In this document: piece after piece, positions 57,186 to 64,000 of the stretch
Position numbering within the stretch: position 1 is the first letter of the stretch
Layout: each line of letters begins with the position of its first letter
From: Halobacteriovorax sp.
GTDB taxonomy: Bacteria; Bdellovibrionota; Bacteriovoracia; Bacteriovoracales; Bacteriovoracaceae
NCBI GenBank assembly: GCA_002720865.1
Contig: PBIO01000014.1
Location: 682,001 to 746,000 of the forward strand
Reading direction: 5' to 3'
DNA: 64,000 bases
Translations under genes and position numbers: made by a program
Notes under the pieces: model-generated
What the model saw: only the letters and a program-made list of their open reading frames with translations
What the model was told of the DNA's origin: nothing
Database searches by the model: none

Positions 57186-58417
57186 GGGAATACCTTTCCT
57201 ATAATTAGGCTAGCTAATTCGGCCTTGCTTAAACTTTGTTTCGAAAACTTGTTGTCTTTGAGAAGCAGATAGTTGGCACCTTCATTGGCGAAACCTTCTT
57301 GTTCTGATCCCGTTAAACCATTATTAACTTTAGTCCCGACCAAAAGATCAACAGGCTTTCTATTATATTTCTCTAACATCATCTCTTCAGTTAAATCCGT
57401 CTCAGCGGCAAAACCAACAATCTTTTGGTGAGGTTTTTTAAGCTCTAAGACACCTTTTAAAATATCATTGGCTTTTTTTATGGGTAGGCTATCTGCTAAT
57501 TTCTCTTTTTTTAATTTTTGATTTTCAGCAGTAAATTCAATATCGCCAATAGCTGCACTTGAGATATAGCAATCGGAATCTTTAAAATGATTCTCAACTG
57601 CGGACTTCATATCCGAGTTTGTTTTTGCGATGACAAGACGATAGTGAGGAAGCTCTTTTAATAATTCTAACTTCTCAGTGCTTCCTTCCCCGGCAATAAC
57701 AGTTACAAAATGACCTGCCATTAAGGCTGTCTTAGCTAAGTAGTAACCTGTCAGACCCGATGAGCTATTAGTCAAAAACCTAACAGAGTCTAGTGGCGCT
57801 TTGGTAGCACCAGTACTAATAAGGATTTTTTTAGGCTCGATTATCTTATTAAAAGCTTCCGTTGTATCGATAACAGTTTCTACAGAAGGAAGTTTGCCTT
57901 CACCTTCATCACCACATGCCAATAAACCATTTGCTGTAGGATGAACAAATACCGGAAACTTATTATTGAGTTTATTTAACGCCTCTAAGTTTTCTTTAGT
58001 GAAGGGATGAGAAAGCATCTCTGTATTCATGGCTGGATAAAAAATCTGCGGCTTATCTTTTGGCAAAGCAAGAAGTGTTGATGATAAAAGGTCGAAGGCT
58101 TCGCCACGTACAATTTTGGCTAGAAAGTTTGCAGAAAGTGGAGCGATTGAAATTCGGTCACACCATTTAGCTAAGGCCACGTGAAGAACTGTACCAATCA
58201 ATTCACTATCTGTTTTCTCACTTGGGTACCTAAAGTCATCACCGCTCAAGTAAACCTCTTGGCAACCAAGGTAGCGATAGACTTCTGGACGTACGAATTT
58301 TTCCCCACCTTTGGTGAGAATAACCCTGACCTCATGTCCGTTTTTAACAAGGCCCCTGGCAATATCTAATGATTTATAAGCGGAAATTGAGCCGCAAACC
58401 CCTAGGATAATTCGCAT
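57182..58417 (-). CDS. coaBC: Bifunctional phosphopantothenoylcysteine decarboxylase/synthetase
   Basis: This 411-residue flavoprotein adds cysteine to phosphopantothenate and decarboxylates the product. The CoaC half (1-180) has ILGVCGSISAYKSLDIARG, IAPLSANFLAKIVRGEAFDL and the catalytic PAMNTEML. The CoaB half has ILISTGATKAPLDSVRFLTN, SSSGLTGYYLAKTAL and the CTP-site SAAIGDIEF in place of the more usual SAAVADF/Y. All expected segments are present. It is coupled to panC. Confidence 0.95.
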   Translation of the reverse strand: MRIILGVCGSISAYKSLDIARGLVKNGHEVRVILTKGGEKFVRPEVYRYLGCQEVYLSGDDFRYPSEKTDSELIGTVLHVALAKWCDRISIAPLSANFLAKIVRGEAFDLLSSTLLALPKDKPQIFYPAMNTEMLSHPFTKENLEALNKLNNKFPVFVHPTANGLLACGDEGEGKLPSVETVIDTTEAFNKIIEPKKILISTGATKAPLDSVRFLTNSSSGLTGYYLAKTALMAGHFVTVIAGEGSTEKLELLKELPHYRLVIAKTNSDMKSAVENHFKDSDCYISSAAIGDIEFTAENQKLKKEKLADSLPIKKANDILKGVLELKKPHQKIVGFAAETDLTEEMMLEKYNRKPVDLLVGTKVNNGLTGSEQEGFANEGANYLLLKDNKFSKQSLSKAELASLIIGKVFP

Positions 58418-58460
58418 AAAGCTATGTATTTCAAATTCTTAGGCCATTGGCAATGAAAAG

Positions 58461-59162
58461 TTAATGCGTCATGTCTTTAAAGACTTGGTGAAGACCTAAG
58501 TGTACGAGATTTGGCTCTTTGATAATCTCCCGAGGAAGGTATTTTTCGTACCAAAAACTGAGACCTCCGGAGAGGATGATGATTTCAGGTCTGAACTTAT
58601 CCCACCATTTTTCAATAAGACCTCTTTCGGCCAGTTGAACTGAGCCGAATATGGCCTCTTCTGTATTTTTTGGTAGAGAACTTACTTCCTTCATCTCTCT
58701 TATTCTTAATCTTGGAAGCTTGGTTCCATTGGAGAATGACTTAAGTAATGTGTCGGTACCTGGAAAAATATGGCCGCCTTCAAATCCATCATTGGTAATA
58801 AGATCAAGCGTTGTAAAAGTTCCGGCGTCAATAAGCATTACTCTATTGGCCTTTTTAGTTTGAATCCAATTTTTATAAACCCAGTAGGCACCGGCGAGTC
58901 TATCCTCTCCAATTGTGTTGGAATAATTTATTGGCATTGCTAGTAGTGAGTCTTCATTTCTGATTTCACATAAGGAAATGAATTTTGGTCCATCCCATTT
59001 TTCAAAATCAGGTCCAACATTGGCACTCAAAACATGAGTGGCTTTAAGTTTTAGATCTTGTGCTAAATCTTCAAGGGGAACAACTTTATCGAGGCCCTGA
59101 TTATAAGTGCCGACAGAAGTATTAGTGTTTCCATTATTAATGGTTAAGAGAGGTTCCGTCAT
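58461..59162 (-). CDS. coaX: Type III pantothenate kinase
   Basis: This 233-residue ASKHA-fold kinase makes 4'-phosphopantothenate. The phosphate loop reads INNGNTNTSVG (residues 8-18), the GxDR motif NTIGEDRLAG (D87, R88), the general-base motif VMLIDAGTFTTLDL (D112), and GGHIFPGTDTLLKSFS plus LSGG close the site. Residue 9 is Asn where most CoaX proteins have Asp (DxGNT), a change in a metal/phosphate contact. Position between panB and coaBC supports the function. It overlaps panB by 26 bases. Confidence 0.9.
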   Translation of the reverse strand: MTEPLLTINNGNTNTSVGTYNQGLDKVVPLEDLAQDLKLKATHVLSANVGPDFEKWDGPKFISLCEIRNEDSLLAMPINYSNTIGEDRLAGAYWVYKNWIQTKKANRVMLIDAGTFTTLDLITNDGFEGGHIFPGTDTLLKSFSNGTKLPRLRIREMKEVSSLPKNTEEAIFGSVQLAERGLIEKWWDKFRPEIIILSGGLSFWYEKYLPREIIKEPNLVHLGLHQVFKDMTH

Positions 59163-59946
59163 TGTAGGGATTAACTGCTTTCTTTTGAGTTAGGTATTTT
59201 GAAATGGCTTCTTTTTTTTGCTCATAAAAATTTGCGATAGGCTCACAAAAAGCTGGAGGGTCATTCTTTCCCAGATGTAAAAGATCGTTGATGACGAGTA
59301 CTTGTCCATCTGTATAATCACCAGAACCAATTCCTATAGTTGGAATACTAATGGATTCACTAATTGATTTAGAAAGATCTTCTTTGACACATTCAAGGAC
59401 GAGTGAAAAAACACCGGCTTCCTCTAAGTCTTTAGCTTCTTTTATTAGCTTCTCTTTTGATTTTTCATCTTTACCGTGAATATAGTAACCACCTAGCTCG
59501 TGGACCGATTGGGGGGTAAGCCCAATATGGCCCATAACTGGGATTCCTGATTCCGTTAATCTTTTGATTAACTCTAGATGATGGGGTCTTGCCCCTTCTA
59601 GTTTAACAGCTTCAGCTTTAGATTTTTGAAAGAGTTTAGTGGCGCTCTTAATCCCATTTTCAAAAGTTGAATAGGTTCCAAAAGGAAGGTCAGCTACGAC
59701 AAATTTATTTGGAGCTCCTCTTTTGACAGCAGAGCTAAAAATAATCATTTCCTCTAAAGTAACTTCCACAGTAGTCTCGTAACCGAGTATGACATTCCCA
59801 AGGCTATCACCGACAAGAAGAAGATCTACTTCTGATTCATTTAGCATGCCTGCCGTTTGAAAGTCATAGCAAGTAAGCATTTGAAGGGGAGCAATTCCTT
59901 TTTGAATTTTATGACTTCGAAGTGTTCTTGTACTGTGCTTTTTCAA
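59137..59946 (-). CDS. panB: Ketopantoate hydroxymethyltransferase
   Basis: This 269-residue TIM-barrel enzyme makes ketopantoate from ketoisovalerate and methylene-tetrahydrofolate. Motifs are MLTCYDFQTAGMLNESEVDL, VGDSLGNVILGYETTVEVTL, FVVADLPFGTYS, AVKLEGA, VMGHIGLTPQSVHELGGY and IPTIGIGSGDYTDGQVLVIND. TTG 59946 has AAGGAT upstream and overlaps the stop of the IlvC-like gene by four bases (TTGA), so the two proteins should be made together. Confidence 0.97.
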   Translation of the reverse strand: MKKHSTRTLRSHKIQKGIAPLQMLTCYDFQTAGMLNESEVDLLLVGDSLGNVILGYETTVEVTLEEMIIFSSAVKRGAPNKFVVADLPFGTYSTFENGIKSATKLFQKSKAEAVKLEGARPHHLELIKRLTESGIPVMGHIGLTPQSVHELGGYYIHGKDEKSKEKLIKEAKDLEEAGVFSLVLECVKEDLSKSISESISIPTIGIGSGDYTDGQVLVINDLLHLGKNDPPAFCEPIANFYEQKKEAISKYLTQKKAVNPYNDGTSLNH

Positions 59947-60887
59947 AATAAATCCTTAGAGAGCTGGTCATGTGTCGAACTAAGCTCTTGTGATCTCCAA
60001 AACTCTAAAACTTCCGATTGAAGCTGCTTAAAGTCTGTTTCATCACACTCTTTAAAGAACTTTTTATCCCAAATATCCTCTATAAGGCCATTCAAAGTTT
60101 CTTTAAATGTACCGCTAACTAGTTGTTTTTGGGCTTTTTCTCCCCCTATTAGTGCATTGGGGCTTATTAAATTAAAAAATTTCTCGGGGCCCATTTTAAC
60201 CATGGCATCACAGATAAGTTTTGTTTCTAACCAACACTCCATATAGGCGACTTCTTTTGGAATACCTTTTTCACGGAGCTTATTATAGCAGGCCAAAGAA
60301 GCATAAGGGATAAGGCCACATAATAGTCCTTGCTCAGAAAAAAGATCTGCTCTTGTTTCTTCCTCAAAGCTTGCGAGAAAAGGGCCAGCTGTTATTCCAA
60401 TGGCACTAGCAAGTTCAAAGAGAAATTCTTTATCTTCTTTATTTAAAGCATACTCATCTGAGTATACAGCTCCTAGTTTTCCTTTCGTCTCATACTGATA
60501 ACGAACTTCTGAAGCAATGGCTTTTGGGGCCAGTAGTAAATGTGAAAAATTTGGGTATATATTATGAAGCTGACTCTTTAAGACGCTATAGCCATGCCCG
60601 TAAATTATTTTCGTACCCGCATTAATATTAGAGTTATGATCTTTTAAGAACTCTTCATGAGAGTGGTCTGGAATTAAAAGTAATAATGAGCAATTTTCTG
60701 GAAAAGCATCTTCCCCTAAAATTAAAGTTTCAAAGTCCAAAGAGCTGACAAGCTTTGAAGAAGGACTATTTTTCCTTAGGGCCACTAGAACCTTTAATCC
60801 AGAATCTCTTAAGTTTAGGGCCCAAGCCTTTGCCTGAGAGCCAAAGCCTACCATGACGAGGGGCGTATTAATGATAGAATTCTTCAT
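59943..60887 (-). CDS. IlvC-like (KARI-fold) enzyme, candidate ketopantoate reductase
   Basis: This 314-residue protein matches class I ketol-acid reductoisomerase from end to end. The NADPH site is MVGFGSQAKAWALNLRDSG (residues 12-30), then IIYGHGY (H98) and LLLAPKAIASEVR (K122). The knotted domain keeps the two-metal ligands: EEETRADLFSEQ (D181, E185) and YMECWLETKLICD (E217, E221), plus Ser242. Several segments that are nearly invariant in true IlvC are changed (APKAIASEVR for APKGPGHxVR; ISPNAL for ISNTA). It is the first gene of the operon and is coupled to panB. No PanE is present, and IlvC is known to reduce ketopantoate in enteric bacteria and corynebacteria. I infer that this is a dedicated ketopantoate reductase; true KARI activity remains possible. 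Confidence 0.85.
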   Translation of the reverse strand: MKNSIINTPLVMVGFGSQAKAWALNLRDSGLKVLVALRKNSPSSKLVSSLDFETLILGEDAFPENCSLLLLIPDHSHEEFLKDHNSNINAGTKIIYGHGYSVLKSQLHNIYPNFSHLLLAPKAIASEVRYQYETKGKLGAVYSDEYALNKEDKEFLFELASAIGITAGPFLASFEEETRADLFSEQGLLCGLIPYASLACYNKLREKGIPKEVAYMECWLETKLICDAMVKMGPEKFFNLISPNALIGGEKAQKQLVSGTFKETLNGLIEDIWDKKFFKECDETDFKQLQSEVLEFWRSQELSSTHDQLSKDLF

Positions 60888-60956
60888 TTTCTTTGCCTTT
60901 ATTGTTAGTCCTCAAATAGCTATCATGCCCTATTAAAACCAGCAACCAGAGGTCCC

Positions 60957-61757
60957 GTGTTTCTTGTAAATGGTCTAGAACCAACTAAAAAAGATCTTTT
61001 AAAGCTTTTCGAAGGAAGAGAGCTTTTAGCTGGGCGGACACCGTTTACGACGGCCATATCCATTGATGGAAAGGTTCCGTTTTGGGGTCATCATCTTGAG
61101 AGACTAAAGAACTCCTTCAATTTTCTATTTAAAGACCAAGACTTTAAAGAATTGGAAAAGAAGTTAAATCTTTGTTTAAAAAAAATAAATGAATCATCGG
61201 GCACCCAGTACTTAAGGTTTACGATGATTGAAAACAAAAAATCGGTCCAACTTATTTTTCAAATGAGGGAACTAGAAAAAAATAACCTTACAGAGCTTTC
61301 ACTTAAGTCGATTTTTCATCCGGGAAGGGTGAGCTCACTGCCTAGAAATTTGAAGTATGGAAATTATTTAGAAGCCATTGAAGAAGTAAAAAAGGCAAAG
61401 GAAGAGGGGTTTGATGATTGCTTACTTTTAGACGATGAAGGTCGGGCCTGCGAAAGTACTATTGCAAATATTTTCTTTAGAAAAGGAAATAGGATTTTTA
61501 CACCTTCTTTAAAAAGCCCCGTCTTAGATGGGGTGACGAGAAAGGTTATTCTTGAAATATTAGATGAACTCGGAGTGGAGTGTGAAGAGTTAACCCCGAA
61601 TAGAGCCGAGTGGGAAAATATGGATGAGGTCTTCTTAACTAATTCAACAAGAGGGCCAGTCAATGTATCAAAAATTGATACGAGAGAATTTGAATCAGGC
61701 TCCGATATTTTTAGAAAAATTAGAGCAGCATACGATGTGAGGTTGAACTCAAAATGA
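60957..61757 (+). CDS. Class IV aminotransferase (PabC-like)
   Basis: This 266-residue PLP enzyme belongs to fold type IV. FTTAISIDGKVPFWGHHLER is the N-terminal signature; LPRNLKYGNYLEAIEEVKKA carries the PLP lysine (LKYGN), and ACESTIANIFFRKG the cofactor-binding Glu. Its size fits aminodeoxychorismate lyase (PabC) better than branched-chain aminotransferase (about 300), but family members cannot be separated by eye. GTG 60957 follows AGAGG. It is divergent from the IlvC-like gene and coupled to yacG. Confidence 0.85.
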   Translation: MFLVNGLEPTKKDLLKLFEGRELLAGRTPFTTAISIDGKVPFWGHHLERLKNSFNFLFKDQDFKELEKKLNLCLKKINESSGTQYLRFTMIENKKSVQLIFQMRELEKNNLTELSLKSIFHPGRVSSLPRNLKYGNYLEAIEEVKKAKEEGFDDCLLLDDEGRACESTIANIFFRKGNRIFTPSLKSPVLDGVTRKVILEILDELGVECEELTPNRAEWENMDEVFLTNSTRGPVNVSKIDTREFESGSDIFRKIRAAYDVRLNSK

Positions 61758-61963
61758 GCAAAATATTAAAAGTTAAATGCCCAACTTGTAAGACTGAATT
61801 TAATTACTACTCAAGTGAGTTTAGACCATTTTGTACAGAACGCTGTCAGATGATTGATATGGGTGGATGGTTTAATGAGTCTTACGCTCTACCTTCTAAG
61901 GAAGCTTTATCAGATGAAGATATCGAAAAAGTAATTAAAGAGCATAATGGAGATGAGGATTGA
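61754..61963 (+). CDS. yacG: DNA gyrase inhibitor YacG
   Basis: This 69-residue zinc protein binds GyrB and blocks gyrase from DNA. The zinc site is KCPTC (C9, C12) and FCTERCQ (C27, C31), followed by the conserved MIDMGGWFNESYALP. It overlaps the aminotransferase stop (ATGA) and the next start (TTGA). In many bacteria yacG is near coaE; here it is not. Confidence 0.92.
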   Translation: MSKILKVKCPTCKTEFNYYSSEFRPFCTERCQMIDMGGWFNESYALPSKEALSDEDIEKVIKEHNGDED

Positions 61964-62802
61964 AAACTCAGACTCTTAAAAAAGATGTCCTTCCGGTCGT
62001 AAAAGAAGTAGCAACTTTAGCTGGAGAAAAGCTTCTTCGTTATTCTAAAAAAATTCATAAATTAGAAGTAACGTCAAAAGATGCTGAAGGAATGGTTTCT
62101 GAAGCTGATATTAAAACCGAAAAGTTTATAGAAAAAAAATTGAAAAAACTCTTACCTAAAGCTTCTTTTCTTGGAGAAGAATCAGCGTTTTTAAATATAA
62201 AAGATAAGTCCAAAGCATATCGAGAATTTCAGAAAATAGAATGGAGCTGGATTGTTGATCCATTAGATGGAACACATAATTTTCTTAGTGGTCTAGACTA
62301 CTATGGAGTTTGTATTGCGCTTACTCACTTTGGGAGGCCTGTGCTTGGGGTAGTTTATAGACCGGGGACAGGGGAACTTTATTACGCGATAAAAAATGGA
62401 GGAGCTTTTAAGGAAGACCTTCAAAAAAATAAAAGAACAAAACTATCTAAAGAAAGCAATACTAAAAAACTCAAGGACTCAATGGTGGTTACCGGCTTCT
62501 CTCTTGAAAAAGGAATTGAAAACCCTGGAGAGTTTAAAGCACTTCAAAGAGTTATGAGAGAGGTTCGCGGTCTTAGGCGCTTTGGCTCAGCTGCTCTAGA
62601 TATGTGTTTGGTTTCAGAAGGAATCTTTGATTGTTACTGGGAAAAAGGTCTCTCCCCCTGGGATGTGGCAGCTTCTGGAATCATTTGCGAGGAAGCAAAA
62701 GTTCATGTAACCGACTATACTGGTGAGGTATTTCATCCTTTTCAAAATTCTGTTTTCTGTGCCAGAAAACCACTTTATAAAAAGATTATCAATTTGATCT
62801 AG
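61960..62802 (+). CDS. Inositol monophosphatase family enzyme (CysQ-like)
   Basis: This 280-residue Mg-dependent phosphatase has the three family metal motifs: LGEESAFL (E of motif 1), WIVDPLDGTHNFLSG (DPLDGT) and LSPWDVAASGIICEEAK (WD). Substrate could be inositol phosphate, PAP (as for CysQ) or another sugar phosphate. TTG 61960 overlaps the yacG stop by four bases, with GATGAGGA upstream. Confidence 0.92.
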   Translation: MKTQTLKKDVLPVVKEVATLAGEKLLRYSKKIHKLEVTSKDAEGMVSEADIKTEKFIEKKLKKLLPKASFLGEESAFLNIKDKSKAYREFQKIEWSWIVDPLDGTHNFLSGLDYYGVCIALTHFGRPVLGVVYRPGTGELYYAIKNGGAFKEDLQKNKRTKLSKESNTKKLKDSMVVTGFSLEKGIENPGEFKALQRVMREVRGLRRFGSAALDMCLVSEGIFDCYWEKGLSPWDVAASGIICEEAKVHVTDYTGEVFHPFQNSVFCARKPLYKKIINLI

Positions 62803-62838
62803 TACTCAATCTTTATACTAGGAATTTAATCCTCCGCA

Positions 62839-62867
62839 TTGACGTAAATTCAGGCAATTCTTATAAT
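62839..62867 (+). promoter_or_regulatory. Strong sigma-70 promoter
   Basis: TTGACG (62839-62844) and TATAAT (62862-62867) are 17 bases apart, a near-consensus promoter. Transcription would start near 62874, 30 bases before the GTG of the next gene. Confidence 0.8.
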
Positions 62868-62903
62868 CATATTAGGTATTTATGCTTATCCAAGGACGGG
62901 GAA

Positions 62904-63881
62904 GTGAAAGAAACAATCAATCTGATATTAACAAAGTTTACGGATGAAACTTTAACCATTTCAATTGGACTTATGGGATTACTTTTTGTGATTCTTGCGG
63001 CCTATTGGGTTTATTACCGTAGAAAGTTCAATGAATTAAAACATCAGATTCCGGCTCAAGTTGTAAAAAACTATTTAGATTCAATCATACAAAACTCAAG
63101 TGCTTTGAAGTCTTCACTCTTTAGAGGTGGTGGCCTTGATGTAGAAGATGGAATTCCATCAGTTGTCCCTGCTGCAGATTTAGGCTCAACACCCGTTCAA
63201 GTTAGCGGCGCTTCTGGAGAGGAGCTAAATCAAAAAAATGCGGAGATCGCTTCCCTAAGAGCAACGATCGGAGACAAAGATAAAACTCTAAGTGAATTAG
63301 AAAAAAAATTAGCAGAAGCAAGTTCAGGAGCACCAGCTCCTGATAATAGTGCTGAGATAGACGGATTAAAATCAAAAATTTCAGAACTAGAGGCTGCCTT
63401 AGCCGCAGCAGCGGCTGCTCCGGCCGGGGGCGGAGGCGACGAAGAAGTTGCCAAACAATTAACTGAAGTAACTCAAGAAAGAGATCAGTTAAAAGAAAAA
63501 TTACAAGAATATGAGATCATTGAAGAAGATTTAGCAAATCTCAAGAGACTTCAACAAGAAAATGAACAACTTAAAAAAGCTCTTGAGGCTGGCGGAGGAA
63601 GTATACCTGCTCCAGCTGCCGAAGAGGAGCCACTTCCAGTGGAAGAGCCTGCGGCCGTTGAGCAAGAAGCTGATCCACTACCTGTTGAAGAACCAGCAGC
63701 AGAAAATGAACCAGAACCACTTCCGGTTGAAGAAGAAGGTGGTGCTGAAGAACTTCCGATTGAGGATCCTGGCGCTGATGCAGCGGCGGCTGATTCTGCA
63801 GAAATGGGAGTACCGGCTAATGATGGTGACCAAAAATCTGCGGAAGAACTATTAAGTGAATTTGAAAAAATGTTAGGTTAG
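62904..63881 (+). CDS. Membrane-anchored coiled-coil protein with Pro/Glu repeats
   Basis: This 325-residue protein starts at GTG 62904, with AAGGACGGGG before it. One helix at about 18-38 (ISIGLMGLLFVILAAYWVYY) is followed by a basic juxtamembrane part, a coiled coil (about 110-230, interrupted by AALAAAAAAPAGGGG) and an acidic tail with repeats of PLPVEEPA. The end, SAEELLSEFEKML, is a short amphipathic helix. The plan, an anchor plus coiled coil plus disordered acidic tail, suggests a scaffold. No family is recognised. It is driven by a strong promoter. Confidence 0.82.
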   Translation: MKETINLILTKFTDETLTISIGLMGLLFVILAAYWVYYRRKFNELKHQIPAQVVKNYLDSIIQNSSALKSSLFRGGGLDVEDGIPSVVPAADLGSTPVQVSGASGEELNQKNAEIASLRATIGDKDKTLSELEKKLAEASSGAPAPDNSAEIDGLKSKISELEAALAAAAAAPAGGGGDEEVAKQLTEVTQERDQLKEKLQEYEIIEEDLANLKRLQQENEQLKKALEAGGGSIPAPAAEEEPLPVEEPAAVEQEADPLPVEEPAAENEPEPLPVEEEGGAEELPIEDPGADAAAADSAEMGVPANDGDQKSAEELLSEFEKMLG

Positions 63882-63899
63882 GCCTTGGAGGCGACTGCT

Positions 63900-64000
63900 A
63901 TGAAAAAGATATCCCTGCTTATTATTTTTTGCCTCTTTAGTGTTAGCGCTTTTTCAAAGCCTAAAAAGATAAATCAAAAACCTACCAATGACTTTACTAC
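63900..64000 (+). CDS. Partial secreted protein (5' end only)
   Basis: ATG 63900, with GGAGG nine bases upstream, opens a frame that runs off the right edge after 33 codons. It begins with a signal peptide (MKKISLLIIFCLFSVSAFS) followed by a lysine-rich stretch. It is 18 bases after the preceding gene and probably in the same operon. Its function cannot be told from this fragment. Confidence 0.7.
   Translation, partial: MKKISLLIIFCLFSVSAFSKPKKINQKPTNDFT

Noticed and set aside
1-64000. CRISPR array, prophage, integrase, IS transposase, tRNA or rRNA gene
   Set aside because: No regularly spaced direct repeats, no phage or transposase motifs and no cloverleaf or rRNA stretches were seen; the window reads as core chromosome.

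Overview
The window is about 64 kb of ordinary, gene-dense, AT-rich bacterial chromosome from a Gram-negative, flagellated organism. LPS genes (lpxD, fabZ, lpxA, lpxB, lpxK), bamA, skp, Lol genes and many signal peptides and lipoboxes show a two-membrane envelope. The gene orders (fliL to fliA; bamA-skp-lpxD-fabZ-lpxA-oxidoreductase-lpxB), a membrane pyrophosphatase, a very glycine-rich secreted protein and many lysine-rich periplasmic proteins without known names fit a predatory Bdellovibrionota lineage such as Bacteriovorax, Halobacteriovorax or Peredibacter. That placement is an inference from gene content; no rRNA or other marker is present to confirm it. There is no prophage, IS transposase, CRISPR array, tRNA or rRNA that I can support.

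Layout. 1-9000: a cut-off membrane protein, a 1155-residue secreted protein with kinase-like motifs, membrane pyrophosphatase (hppA), murJ and two small unknowns. 9000-19700: secreted glycine-rich protein, uvrC, a zinc ribbon, a degenerate uracil-DNA-glycosylase-like protein, a SpoIID/amidase pair, a lipoprotein behind a sigma-54-type promoter, a DsbA-like lipoprotein and HU. 19800-31400: one long flagellar operon, fliL-M-N-O-P-Q-R-flhB-A-F-G-fliA, from a good sigma-70 promoter. 31384-34788: a 22-bp inverted repeat, then two unknown genes, one a PAS/coiled-coil membrane protein. 34785-39846: coaE and mazG on the minus strand; ybeY, prfB (with its programmed frameshift), a LolC/E-type permease and LolD on the plus strand. 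39968-50604: the outer-membrane assembly and lipid A operon, ending in a DUF3108 lipoprotein and a glycosyltransferase. 50764-54700: rpsA, small secreted proteins, a 298-bp inverted-repeat element between convergent genes, a receiver-like protein and a possible 32-residue membrane peptide. 54992-60887 (minus): a pantothenate/CoA operon (IlvC-like, panB, coaX, coaBC, panC) running into hflX. 60957-64000: a class IV aminotransferase, yacG, an inositol-phosphatase-family enzyme, a proline/glutamate-rich membrane protein and the start of a secreted protein.

The genes form three coherent machines: flagellar export and rotor with its regulators; outer membrane biogenesis (BamA, Skp, Lol, lipid A); and pantothenate-to-CoA synthesis. 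The most interesting points are the IlvC-like enzyme heading the pantothenate operon in the place of PanE, an FlhF whose GTPase P-loop has lost its lysine, the secreted protein with kinase-like motifs at the left edge, a UDG-like protein without catalytic motifs, and two inverted-repeat elements at 31384-31453 and 53632-53929.
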